In this document: positions 1-10,951 of the stretch, piece after piece
Position numbering within the stretch: position 1 is the first letter of the stretch
How the letters are laid out: each line of letters begins with the position of its first letter
Assembly (NCBI GenBank): GCA_032716605.1
Contig: JAVRFV010002329.1
Coordinates: 227,329-291,328, forward strand
Length of the DNA stretch: 64,000 nt
Direction: 5' to 3'
Source of the DNA: Paralithodes platypus
Lineage: Eukaryota; Arthropoda; Malacostraca; Decapoda; Lithodidae
Made by a program: the position numbers and the translations under genes
Notes under the pieces: generated by a model
The model's database searches: none
Seen by the model: only the letters and a program-made list of their open reading frames with translations
Told to the model about the DNA's origin: nothing

Positions 1-454
1 AGGGGGAGGTACCGTAGTGTGTGTGGGAGCCGGGCCAGTAGGTGTGAGCGGGCCGAGACAGCCGTGCGGCTGGTGGTGGTGGGCTTAGTGGGGATACTTT
101 ACACCCTTAGTTAACCACCACTTTGAACCTTCATTACTCCGGTCGTATGGGAGCTAGAGGCTTGAGATTTATGTGAGACACTCCTTAGGATGTATGCCGT
201 ACAATGCCATACTCAGTTTTTACCCTAGTGCTCCTGGGCGGGTGGTCATGCGGGGGAGACGAACTATTGAAACCCCCCCCCCCCCGCCCCCCAAATGACC
301 GAAATGAGTTTTTTTTTTATTTTTGTCATCATTTCTCACCATTCTCTTCCATTTTAGCAAACAAAAAAAAGAAGTGAAAATGGCTTGGGACTGGGGTGAA
401 CAAAATATTATAACTAGCCGGGGCTCAACGGGTTAAGGGGGCCCACCTCGTTTT
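1..454. other. non-coding flank, nothing recognised
   Basis: No reading frame of note and no recognisable repeat. It contains a C-rich homopolymer run near 277-296 and short A and T runs. I see no basis for a function. Confidence 0.6.
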
Positions 455-752
455 TTTTCTTCTCTCTCTCTGGGTTGTATCCATTCGGCCCCATTCAGCC
501 TAGTGTTTTAAGACGTTTATCCCTATCCAGGTGTCAATTTTTTCCGTGAGCCAGCATATTTTTAAAAATCTTTTGGCAGTAGGCTAAAATTGTACATTTT
601 TTCTAATGAAAAATTTCTCCAGCAAAGCCGGATCTCTTCATACAATGCTGGCCCGCTATCGCTTGCCAGGAAGAAATCGACACCTGGATGGCTATAAACA
701 TCTTAAAACAGTAGGCTGAATGGGGCCGAATGGATACAAGCCAGAGAAAAAG
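455..752. repeat. foldback (hairpin) element beside the minisatellite
   Basis: The sequence at about 460-545 (CT-rich start, then TTGTATCCATTCGGCCCCAT) is repeated in inverted orientation at about 672-752, giving imperfect arms of about 80 bp around a loop of about 130 bp. This is the geometry of a foldback or MITE-type element. The inner edge of the right arm directly abuts the start of the 32-bp minisatellite, so the two may belong to one mobile unit. No target duplication could be identified. Confidence 0.6.
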
Positions 753-775
753 AGAAAGAGAGAAAAGGAGATAAA

Positions 776-3700
776 ATAAGGTGACCCCCATAAGGATATA
801 CAGTACAATAGTTCCCACATTATACTACAGAAAGTGATGAAATAAGAAGGTGACCCCCATAAGGATATACAGTACAATAGTTCCCACATTATACTACAGA
901 AAGTGATGAAATAAGAAGGTGACCCCCATAAGGATATACAGTACAATAAGGTGACCCCCATAAGGATATACAGTACAATAAGAAGGTGACCCCCATAAGG
1001 ATACAGTACAATAAGGTGACCCCCATAAGGATATACAGTACAATAAGGTGACCCCCATAAGGATATACAGTACAATAAGAAGGTGACCCCCATAAGGATA
1101 TACAGTACAATAAGAAGGTGACCCCCATAAGGATATACAGTACAATAAGAAGGTGACCCCCATAAGGATATACAGTACAATAAGGTGACCCCCATAAGGA
1201 TATACAGTACAATAAGAAGGTGACCCCCATAAGGATATACAGTACAATAAGGTGACCCCCATAAGGATATACAGTACAATAGTTCCCACATTATACTACA
1301 GAAAGTGATGAAATAAGAAGGTGACCCCCATAAGGATATACAGTACAATAAGAAGGTGACCCCCATAAGGATATACAGTACAATAGTTCCCACATTATAC
1401 TACAGAAAGTGATGAAATAAGAAGGTGACCCCCATAAGGATATACAGTACAATAAGAAGGTGACCCCATAAGGATATACAGTACAATAAGGTGACCCCCA
1501 TAAGGATATACAGTACAATAAGGTGACCCCCATAAGGATATACAGTACAATAAGAAGGTGACCCCCATAAGGATATACAGTACAATAAGGTGACCCCCAT
1601 AAGGATATACAGTACAATAAGAAGGTGACCCCCATAAGGATATACAGTACAATAAGGTGACCCCATAAGGATATACAGTACAATAGTTCCCACATTATAC
1701 TACAGAAAGTGATGAAATAAGAAGGTGACCCCCATAAGGATATACAGTACAATAGTTCCCACATTATACTACAGAAAGTGATGAAATAAGAAGGTGACCC
1801 CCATAAGGATATACAGTACAATAAGGTGACCCCCATAAGGATATACAGTACAATAAGAAGGTGACCCCCATAAGGATATACAGTACAATAAGGTGACCCC
1901 CATAAGGATATACAGTACAATAAGGTGACCCCCATAAGGATATACAGTACAATAAGAAGGTGACCCCCATAAGGATATACAGTACAATAAGAAGGTGACC
2001 CCATAAGGATATACAGTACAATAAGAAGGTGACCCCCATAAGGATATACAGTACAATAAGGTGACCCCCATAAGGATATACAGTACAATAAGAAGGTGAC
2101 CCCATAAGGATATACAGTACAATAAGGTGACCCCATAAGGATATACAGTACAATAGTTCCCACATTATACTACAGAAAGTGATGAAATAAGAAGGGGACC
2201 CCCATAAGGATATACAGTACAATAAGAAGGTGACCCCATAAGGATATACAGTACAATAGTTCCCACATTATACTACAGAAAGTGATGAAATAAGAAGGTG
2301 ACCCCATAAGGATATACAGTACAATAAGAAGGTGACCCCATAAGGATATACAGTACAATAAGGTGACCCCCATAAGGATATACAGTACAATAAGGTGACC
2401 CCCATAAGGATATACAGTACAATAAGAAGGTGACCCCCATAAGGATATACAGTACAATAAGAAGGTGACCCCCATAAGGATATACAGTACAATAAGAAGG
2501 TGACCCCCATAAGGATATACAGTACAATAAGGTGACCCCCATAAGGATATACAGTACAATAAGAAGGTGACCCCCATAAGGATATACAGTACAATAAGGT
2601 GACCCCCATAAGGATATACAGTACAATAGTTCCCACATTATACTACAGAAAGTGATGAAATAAGAAGGTGACCCCCATAAGGATATACAGTACAATAAGA
2701 AGGTGACCCCCATAAGGATATACAGTACAATAGTTCCCACATTATACTACAGAAAGTGATGAAATAAGAAGGTGACCCCCATAAGGATATACAGTACAAT
2801 AAGAAGGTGACCCCCATAAGGATATACAGTACAATAAGGTGACCCCCATAAGGATATACAGTACAATAAGGTGACCCCCATAAGGATATACAGTACAATA
2901 AGAAGGTGACCCCCATAAGGATATACAGTACAATAAGGTGACCCCCATAAGGATATACAGTACAATAAGAAGGTGACCCCCATAAGGATATACAGTACAA
3001 TAAGGTGACCCCCATAAGGATATACAGTACAATAGTTCCCACATTATACTACAGAAAGTGATGAAATAAGAAGGTGACCCCCATAAGGATATACAGTACA
3101 ATAGTTCCCACATTATACTACAGAAAGTGATGAAATAAGAAGGTGACCCCCATAAGGATATACAGTACAATAAGGTGACCCCCATAAGGATATACAGTAC
3201 AATAAGAAGGTGACCCCCATAAGGATATACAGTACAATAAGGTGACCCCCATAAGGATATACAGTACAATAAGGTGACCCCCATAAGGATATACAGTACA
3301 ATAAGAAGGTGACCCCCATAAGGATATACAGTACAATAAGAAGGTGACCCCCATAAGGATATACAGTACAATAAGAAGGTGACCCCCATAAGGATATACA
3401 GTACAATAAGGTGACCCCCATAAGGATATACAGTACAATAAGAAGGTGACCCCCATAAGGATATACAGTACAATAAGGTGACCCCCATAAGGATATACAG
3501 TACAATAGTTCCCACATTATACTACAGAAAGTGATGAAATAAGAAGGTGACCCCCATAAGGATATACAGTACAATAAGAAGGTGACCCCCATAAGGATAT
3601 ACAGTACAATAGTTCCCACATTATACTACAGAAAGTGATGAAATAAGAAGGTGACCCCCATAAGGATATACAGTACAATAAGAAGGTGACCCCCATAAGG

Positions 3701-5808
3701 ATATACAGTACAATAAGGTGACCCCCATAAGGATATACAGTACAATAAGGTGACCCCCATAAGGATATACAGTACAATAAGAAGGTGACCCCCATAAGGA
3801 TATACAGTACAATAAGGTGACCCCCATAAGGATATACAGTACAATAAGAAGGTGACCCCCATAAGGATATACAGTACAATAAGGTGACCCCCATAAGGAT
3901 ATACAGTACAATAAGAAGGTGACCCCCATAAGGATATACAGTACAATAAGGTGACCCCCATAAGGATATACAGTACAATAAGAAGGTGACCCCCATAAGG
4001 ATATACAGTACAATAAGAAGGTGACCCCCATAAGGATATACAGTACAATAAGGTGACCCCCATAAGGATATACAGTACAATAAGAAGGTGACCCCCATAA
4101 GGATATACAGTACAATAAGAAGGTGACCCCCATAAGGATATACAGTACAATAAGGTGTCCTCCCATAAGGATATACAGTACAATAAGAAGGTGACCCCCA
4201 TAAGGATATACAGTACAATAAGGTGACCCCCATAAGGATATACAGTACAATAAGAAGGTGACCCCCATAAGGATATACAGTACAATAAGAAGGTGACCCC
4301 CATAAGGATATACAGTACAATAAGGTGACCCCCATAAGGATATACAGTACAATAAGAAGGTGACCCCCATAAGGATATACAGTACAATAAGGTGACCCCC
4401 ATAAGGATATACAGTACAATAAGAAGGTGACCCCCATAAGGATATACAGTACAATAAGGTGACCCCCATAAGGATATACAGTACAATAAGGTGACCCCCA
4501 TAAGGATATACAGTACAATAAGAAGGTGACCCCCATAAGGATATACAGTACAATAAGAAGGTGACCCCCATAAGGATATACAGTACAATAGTTCCCACAT
4601 TATACTACAGAAAGTGATGAAATAAGAAGGTGACCCCCATAAGGATATACAGTACAATAAGAAGGTGACCCCCATAAGGATATACAGTACAATAAGGTGA
4701 CCCCCATAAGGATATACAGTACAATAAGAAGGTGACCCCCATAAGGATATACAGTACAATAAGGTGACCCCCATAAGGATATACAGTACAATAAGAAGGT
4801 GACCCCCATAAGGATATACAGTACAATAAGGTGACCCCCATAAGGATATACAGTACAATAAGAAGGTGACCCCCATAAGGATATACAGTACAATAAGGTG
4901 ACCCCCATAAGGATATACAGTACAATAAGAAGGTGACCCCCATAAGGATATACAGTACAATAAGAAGGTGACCCCCATAAGGATATACAGTACAATAAGG
5001 TGACCCCCATAAGGATATACAGTACAATAAGAAGGTGACCCCCATAAGGATATACAGTACAATAAGAAGGTGACCCCCATAAGGATATACAGTACAATAA
5101 GGTGTCCTCCCATAAGGATATACAGTACAATAAGAAGGTGACCCCCATAAGGATATACAGTACAATAAGGTGACCCCCATAAGGATATACAGTACAATAA
5201 GAAGGTGACCCCCATAAGGATATACAGTACAATAAGAAGGTGACCCCCATAAGGATATACAGTACAATAAGGTGACCCCCATAAGGATATACAGTACAAT
5301 AAGAAGGTGACCCCCATAAGGATATACAGTACAATAAGAAGGTGACCCCCATAAGGATATACAGTACAATAAGAAGGTGACCCCCATAAGGATATACAGT
5401 ACAATAAGGTGACCCCCATAAGGATATACAGTACAATAAGAAGGTGACCCCCATAAGGATATACAGTACAATAAGGTGACCCCCATAAGGATATACAGTA
5501 CAATAAGAAGGTGACCCCCATAAGGATATACAGTACAATAAGGTGACCCCCATAAGGATATACAGTACAATAAGAAGGTGACCCCCATAAGGATATACAG
5601 TACAATAAGAAGGTGACCCCCATAAGGATATACAGTACAATAAGGTGACCCCCATAAGGATATACAGTACAATAAGAAGGTGACCCCCATAAGGATATAC
5701 AGTACAATAAGGTGACCCCCATAAGGATATACAGTACAATAAGAAGGTGACCCCCATAAGGATATACAGTACAATAGTTCCCACATTATACTACAGAAAG
5801 TGATGAAA
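776..5808. repeat. 5-kb minisatellite of 32/35-bp units with 34-bp marker units
   Basis: Head-to-tail copies of a unit with core GGTGACCCCCATAAGG followed by ATATACAGTACAAT. Units are 32 bp, or 35 bp when an extra AAG is present. A 34-bp marker (starting AGTTCCCACATTATAC) occurs 16 times, at about 810, 879, 1281, 1385, 1685, 1754, 2155, 2258, 2628, 2732, 3034, 3103, 3507, 3611, 4590 and 5775. The markers are in pairs spaced 69 or 103-104 bp, showing higher-order organisation. The minus strand happens to lack stops in all frames, giving spurious open frames of up to 698 codons that rotate through three reading phases of the same unit. I do not regard these as genes. Confidence 0.95.
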
Positions 5809-5874
5809 TGGCCAAACCTATTGTATGTAGATGACAATTGTCCTGTATTCTCTCTCACTTTATATCCGGTCACT

Positions 5875-6204
5875 ATAGCTAGTGCTAACAAACTTAACAA
5901 TAATATAGCTAGTGCTAACAAACTTAACAATAATATAGCTAGTGCTAACAAACTTAACAATAATATAGCTAGTGCTAACAAACTTAACAATAATATAGCT
6001 AGTGCTAACAAACTTAACAATAATATAGGTAGTGCTAACAAACTTAACAATAATATAGCTAGTGCTAACAAGCTTAACAATAATATAGCTAGTGCTAACA
6101 AACTTAACAATAATATAGCTAGTGCTAACAAACTTAACAATAATATAGCTAGTGCTAACAAACTTAACAATAATATAGGTAGTGCTAACAAACTTAACAA
6201 TAAA
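5875..6204. repeat. 11 x 30-bp tandem array
   Basis: Eleven exact or near-exact 30-bp units (ATAGCTAGTGCTAACAAACT then TAACAATAAT). Because 30 is divisible by three, the plus frame 5800-6216 reads as a 10-residue repeat (IASANKLNNN). Units 6 and 11 carry GGT in place of GCT, which suggests a five-unit higher-order step. The minus strand reads as a leucine-rich decamer. Low complexity and the absence of flanking coding sequence argue against a protein. Confidence 0.9.
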
Positions 6205-6310
6205 CTTGATCCCTGACCTCTCTGTAACTCAAAAGGGCCTAGAGCAAACTGGCTGTAAATATCCACACCTATTTCTTGGTGGACTCTTCCCAAATGGTAG
6301 AAACGTCAGC
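6205..6310 (-). repeat. dispersed block flanking minisatellites, copy 1
   Basis: The reverse complement of 6216-6302 (starting TACCATTTGGGAA and ending near CCCTTTTGAGTTACAGAG) matches 10085-10165 on the plus strand. In both places the block lies next to a tandem array: the 30-bp array here and the 107-bp array there. This suggests a mobile element with a conserved end and a variable minisatellite core. The element class is not identified. Confidence 0.6.
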
Positions 6311-6664
6311 CCGATTGCTTTCATTAATTTTGAGTTATAACAAGTTAAGGGGTCAAGATAATTGTCAAGTTCGCTGGTGCTACCTTTAACAACATTACCT
6401 GGGCGGGTGCCCAACCCCGAAAGGGGTTGAAATAGTGGAGCTATCCCCCCGCCAAAGGCGGCTTTCTAGGGCCTTTCCTACCTGATGCTGAGAGGATTGG
6501 GTTCTAGTCATGTGGTGATGGGCTGGTCTATCAGAGTGAGAACTGAGCGATCTCTGCCATACCCATAGCTTACTCTGACTGTTCCTTATATATTTTCTAG
6601 ATCTCAAGTGACGGCGTCTCTTCCGTGGATTGACCTCCCAATCTACCAAGATTGGAAGCCAAAG

Positions 6665-7136
6665 CATTACATGTTTTCCTTTGCCCCTCAACTTTCTCTT
6701 CATAATTGCTGAGGGGCACAGGGCCCTGGGTGGGGCTTTGGTTTCCCGGGCGTTTCTGCACCCTCCTCAGCTCCCCGCCAAGGAGTGGCTTCAGTCACCC
6801 AGGCTTTATTGTGGTCGGCAGGGAGGGTTCTGTGGGGGCGCTCGGTTATGGCCTTGGCCTTGCTCGGGGCATTGGGGCTGTTCGGCCAGGCAGCTTGGGG
6901 AACAACAACAACAACATTACCTATCAAATTTCCCTTCATAATTGCTGAGGGGCACAGGGCCTTGGGTGGGGCTTTGGTTTCCCGGGCGTTTCCGCACCCT
7001 CCTCAGCTCCCCGCCTTGGAGTGGCTTCGGTCACCCGGGCTTTATTAGAGGTAAGCAGGAAAGGTTTTGTGGGGGCGCTCATTTATGGCCTTGGCCTTGC
7101 TCAAGACCTTGGGGCTGTTCGGCCAGACAGCCCGAG
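6665..7136 (+). repeat. retroposon-like repeat, tandem pair of 236-bp units
   Basis: Two copies, with CATAATTGCTGAGGGGCACA starting at 6701 and 6937, each run through a GC-rich body (GGGGCTGTTCGGCCAGGCAG near the end). The first ends in a CAA-rich tail (AACAACAACAACA) and the second in a run of about 24 A at 7145-7168. Related, 5'-shortened copies lie at 9943-10045 and 41130-41300 and end in CAACAA repeats. The dispersed copies, variable 5' ends and simple A-rich tails fit a SINE or LINE-tail family. No convincing pol III A and B boxes were found. Confidence 0.6.
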
Positions 7137-7309
7137 GAACAGCGAAAAAAAAAAAAAAAAAAAAAAAACATTACCCCTGACTATCATGTTTCATCACTGT
7201 CGCACCTCATGCATGTCTGTCAGGTCAGGTCAGGTGAAGGTTATAATGTAAAACTTGCAAACTAAACAAACCAAAACTGGGACGACACAAGATAAACGCA
7301 AAGGAACTA

Positions 7310-8287
7310 GGGTAAGACGGGGTAATTTCGCCGCGGGGTAATTTCGCCGCGGCACTAATAATTTGCATTCAAACGCCGATATCTCCGAAACTATTGCATG
7401 GATTCGGCTGCAGTTTGGCTTAGGTTGTAGAGCAGTCTTGGTTTAGGTTGTAGAGCAAGTTTGGCTTAGGTTGTATAGCTAGTTTGGCTTAGGTTGTAGA
7501 TCTAGCTTGGCTTAGGTTTTGTTGCAGTTTCACGGGGCCTGGAGCCAGGGCTAGCGGCGCGTCTGACGGTATGGTCGGGTGTGTGTGGGGGTGTTTGTGG
7601 GTGGTTTGTATGTGTGTTTGTTTGTTTGTATGTTTGCGTGTGACAGTGTTGGCAGTAGCCGTCAGCTGCTGCCTGGTACTTTGTACTAGCAACCTACATG
7701 CCGCACCCACACGAGACACGTCCACACCTGCACTAAATACTTCCACACCCGTAGGCCTAATAAATACTGTACATCCACAACCGTACTAGACACGTCCACA
7801 CCCGCACTACATGTCCACAACTCCACACCCGCACTAGACACAGTGAGTGGCGCCTAGGCCTACACGTGTGACATATCTGCATCTCAGCCCGCCCTGTTCA
7901 GTTGTGTTGTGCGTGCAACGTTTTTCTATTGGCATGTTTAGTGTCAGCTTGGGTTTGTGAATGTTTTCATTGCTTTTACCTGCGTGCTAGTGTTTTGTCT
8001 GGCCATTACTCATATAATGTTATCTAGTTTACTAGCTAGATGATGCGTAAAATAGGTCGCAGAGAAATTACCCCGCCGGGCTGGGTAATTTCGCCGCGAC
8101 CCGCGAGTGACTTTTTTCAAAGATTCGGCATCATGACCAAAACATTATATGTTTTTTTAGTTTTTTGGGCATCTATAGCAGAAAGGCTGAATGTATAGAT
8201 AAAAAATATAAAATTTAAAAATTCCATTTGTGGCAGTTTCTATTTGTCAAAATACGCGGTTTTCGGCGAAATTACCCCGTCTTACCC
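7310..8287. mobile_element. 978-bp non-autonomous TIR element with TA target duplication
   Basis: Both ends carry the same 24-bp inverted repeat, beginning GGGTAAGACGGGGTAATTTC and ending GCCG. The outermost G and C are each flanked by TA (7308-7309 and 8288-8289), the target duplication typical of Tc1/mariner/pogo-type transposition. The interior is non-coding and holds short direct repeats (TTTGGCTTAGGTTGTAG at 7411-7520; ACACGTCCACACC motifs at 7705-7850) and an internal GTAATTTCGCCGCG copy near 8085. No transposase is encoded. Confidence 0.85.
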
Positions 8288-8536
8288 TAATCAAACTCGC
8301 TATGTGGAAATAACGCTTAATAAATTACCCCGTCTTACCCTAATCAAACTCGCTATGTGGAAATAACGATTAATAAATTACCCCGTCTTACCCTAATCAA
8401 ACTCGCTATGTAGAAATAACGCTTAATAAATTACCCCGTCTTACCCTAATCAAACTCGCTATGTGGAAATAACGCTTAATAAATTACCCCGTCTTACCCT
8501 AATCAAACTCGCTATGTGGAAAGAACGCTTAATAAA
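8288..8536. repeat. 53-bp tandem array containing the transposon end
   Basis: About 4.7 copies of a 53-bp unit run from 8288. Each unit holds flanking DNA (TAATCAAACTCGCTATGTGG onward) followed by the outer 17 bp of the neighbouring element's right inverted repeat (ATTACCCCGTCTTACCC). The array therefore multiplies the transposon terminus together with about 36 bp of flank. Unit-to-unit differences are single bases, for example CGATTAA versus CGCTTAA, so the amplification looks recent. Confidence 0.9.
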
Positions 8537-8935
8537 ATAATATTTTGAAATAAAAGAAACACAATCCACCAAATAGGGTGTACATCACTACATGGGCAAG
8601 CTAATCTGGTTCCCAAGCAAACTAATCGCACACATAACAATGCACTATCGTCATGTTCAAGGAATAAGCCTTTACAACGGCAACTCGTGCCTAGTTTCCG
8701 AAGAGTTTTGCGAGGGGAGAAGGGGTGTTGCTAATGCCTAGTTTTCATAATTAACAACAATAATTAACAACACATTTCGCTGCAAAATCGACATAAAAGC
8801 CAAGCAACCAAGAAAGTAACATTGGCAATTTAACATCAGCTGGAAAATAATAGACTACAGTACAGGATATATAATTTGGTCTTTGAATAAACATTCCATT
8901 TAATCAAAATACAATAAATCCTTGTTGTTTGATTT
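8537..8935. other. AT-rich non-coding interval
   Basis: No reading frame, tandem repeat or inverted repeat that I could support. Base composition is AT-rich like the other apparent host stretches. Confidence 0.5.
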
Positions 8936-9066
8936 ATTTATTTATTTTTTTTTTTGCCAGATGCCGTAATTCCCGAAAAGGGGAGGCCATGAACATTAGG
9001 TGTTTGTCGCGAATCGCTAGGTCAAGTTGCCTGGGCTTGACATCTACCAATAACATTTTTACACCA
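8936..9066 (-). repeat. tRNA-derived SINE, 3' part, inverted copy
   Basis: This is the reverse complement of the body and tail of the SINE at 9697-9903, matching from the segment GGTAGATGTCAAG...GGGCAACTTGA to the A-rich tail (here a T run at 8946-8955). The tRNA-like head is missing, so the copy is 5'-truncated. The two copies lie about 0.7 kb apart in inverted orientation. Confidence 0.75.
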
Positions 9067-9083
9067 AAATGGTATACAAATAA

Positions 9084-9316
9084 AAATGTGGTCCCTCACT
9101 CTCACTACAGGCTCTCTAGCGTAGTCTGATTGGAAGGGTTAATACACTATACCCTCTTCCAAATGTGGTCCCTCACTCTCACTACAGGCTCTCTAGCGTA
9201 GTCTGATTGGAAGGGTTAATACACTATACCCTCTTCCAAATGTGGTCCCTCACTCTCACTACAGGCTCTCTAGCGTAGTCTGATTGGAAGGGTTAATACA
9301 CTATAACCTCTTCCAA
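9084..9316. repeat. 3 x 77-bp tandem array
   Basis: Three consecutive 77-bp units begin at 9084, 9161 and 9238 with AAATGTGGTCCCTCACTCTC and continue to CTATACCCTCTTCC. They are almost identical. The array starts just beyond the inverted SINE copy. No coding potential. Confidence 0.9.
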
Positions 9317-9696
9317 ATAGTAGTCCAAAACTCTTGAACATTAACCTCTTCTATACTGGCGATGTCTTATTTATTTGATTTCAGTTACATTTAGATTTCA
9401 GTTACATTTAGATGATTTTATGGAGCTTAGAAGGATATATGGCAGCTTAAAAGGATTAATTGAGCTAGTCTGTTGCCTTTTAATGAGCAGACGTCCTTCC
9501 TAAGCTGTACATTATCGTTTGATAGTGGCCAGAATATAATGAAAAGTACATCACCGGTACAGAAGGGATTAACCTCTATATCTCACAAACGATAATAGGC
9601 TACTGGATGACTCCGTCGGCGACGCCTGTCCAGGATGCAACATGGCACCCCATACTATTAAACATATCATAGAAGACTGCATTCCACACAATCACT
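9317..9696. other. non-coding interval
   Basis: No gene found. It contains a small direct duplication of GATTTCAGTTACATTTA near 9380-9412 and is otherwise unremarkable. Confidence 0.5.
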
Positions 9697-9902
9697 TATG
9701 CCGTGGCATAGTCAGTAGAGTGCCGGCTGCTGAACAAAGGGTCGGGGGATCGAGGCCATACTGTCAAAATGTTATTGGTAGATGTCAAGCCCGGGCAACT
9801 TGACTGAGCGATTCGTGACAAATGCCTAATGTTCATGGCAACCCTTTCTCAGGAATTATGGCATCTGGCAAAACAAAAATTAATAAATACAGTATATACA
9901 TA

Positions 9903-9903
<1 letters not shown>
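9697..9903 (+). repeat. tRNA-derived SINE, head to tail
   Basis: The 5' part looks like a tRNA: an A-box-like TGGCATAGTCAGTAGA at 9704 and a B-box-like GGATCGAGGCC at 9747, spaced as in tRNA genes. The downstream body matches the inverted copy at 8936-9066. The 3' end is A-rich and runs into the AAT microsatellite, the usual way such tails seed simple repeats. It is not a functional tRNA because the cloverleaf arms do not pair convincingly. Confidence 0.7.

Positions 9904-9942
<39 letters not shown>
9904..9942. repeat. (AAT)n microsatellite
   Basis: An uninterrupted AAT trinucleotide run directly follows the SINE tail. Confidence 0.9.
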
Positions 9943-9947
<5 letters not shown>

Positions 9948-10045
9948 CCTTAAAAGCCCTGTGGGAAAGCCCGGTATCGTCCATGGCCTTCTTTAGGGAC
10001 TCGGGGCTGTTCGGCCAGGCAGCCTAGGGAACGACAACAACAACT
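9943..10045 (+). repeat. 5'-truncated copy of the CAA-tailed retroposon
   Basis: Shares GGCCTTC...GGGGCTGTTCGGCCAGGCAG and the AACGACAACAACAA tail with the copies at 6665-7136 and 41130-41300. Only about 100 bp of the 3' end is present. Confidence 0.65.
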
Positions 10046-10084
10046 CACACGCGACTAGAGTAATCAAGCAAATATTTGTACCAT

Positions 10085-10165
10085 TTGGGAAAGGTCAGCC
10101 AGCTAACAGGTGCGTAAATTTACAGCCCATTTGCTCTAACCCTTTTGTGTTACAGAGGTTAGGGT
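10085..10165 (+). repeat. dispersed block flanking minisatellites, copy 2
   Basis: Plus-strand match to the reverse complement of 6216-6302 (TACCATTTGGGAA..., ATTTACAGCC, CCCTTTTG, GTTACAGAGG). Its last bases merge directly into the first unit of the 107-bp array. A weaker relative (GTAAATTTACAGACCATTT) lies at 11712-11770. Confidence 0.6.
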
Positions 10166-10791
10166 TCACAACATCTGGACTACTAATTTGGAACAGGGTA
10201 TAATGACTTACAGCTGTTAATCTACTTATATAACTGTATCATTCACACTTTTTGAGTTACAGAGGTTAGGGTTCACAACATCTGGACTACTAATTTGGAA
10301 CAGGGTATAATGACTTACAGCTGTTAATCTACTTATATAACTGTATCATTCACACTTTTTGAGTTACAGAGGTTAGGGTTCACAACATCTGGACTACTAA
10401 TTTGGAACAGGGTATAATGACTTACAGCTGTTAATCTACTTATATAACTGTATCATTCACACTTTTTGAATTACAGAGGTTAGGGTTCACAACATCTGGA
10501 CTACTAATTTGGAACAGGGTATAATGACTTACAGCTGTTAATCTACTTATATAACTGTATCATTCACACTTTTTGAGTTACAGAGGTTAGGGTTCACAAC
10601 ATCTGGACTACTAATTTGGAACAGGGTATAATGACTTACAGCTGTTAATCTACTTATATAACTGTATCATTCACACTTTTTGAGATACAGAGGTTACGGT
10701 TCACTACATCTGGACTACTAATTTGGAACAGGGTATAATGACTTACAGCTGTTAATCTACTTATATAACTGTATCATTCACACTTTTTGAG
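10154..10791. repeat. 6 x 107-bp tandem array
   Basis: Six units of 107 bp begin with AGAGGTTAGGGTTCACAACA at 10154, 10261, 10368, 10475, 10582 and 10689. Only a few substitutions separate them. Non-coding. Confidence 0.95.
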
Positions 10792-10951
10792 TATTTACAA
10801 GTCCATCTCAAGTTTTGTCTTGTATGTACAGTTGCCCACATAAGTTCTGTTCCACTCCATAATCATATACATAGAAATATAGTATGCATGATTGAATTAT
10901 GAGTGAAGTATCTTATGCAGTGATCAACTAATTTAATTAGTCAACTGATAA

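Noticed and set aside
776..5808. CRISPR-like array
   Set aside because: Repeats are contiguous with no unique spacers, and the locus is eukaryotic.
5800..6216. Plus-strand frame with ten-residue repeats resembling a structural repeat protein
   Set aside because: It is the in-frame reading of a 30-bp minisatellite, with no signal peptide, promoter or conserved flank; the neighbouring 107-bp and 77-bp arrays show that such arrays are common here.
692..6293. Many long minus-strand reading frames, up to 698 codons
   Set aside because: They are translations of the 32/35-bp and 30-bp tandem arrays, which happen to lack stops on that strand; no non-repeat protein sequence is attached.
7489..7789. 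Small open frames inside the 978-bp TIR element
   Set aside because: Short, His/Thr-rich readings of simple repeats; no transposase motif.
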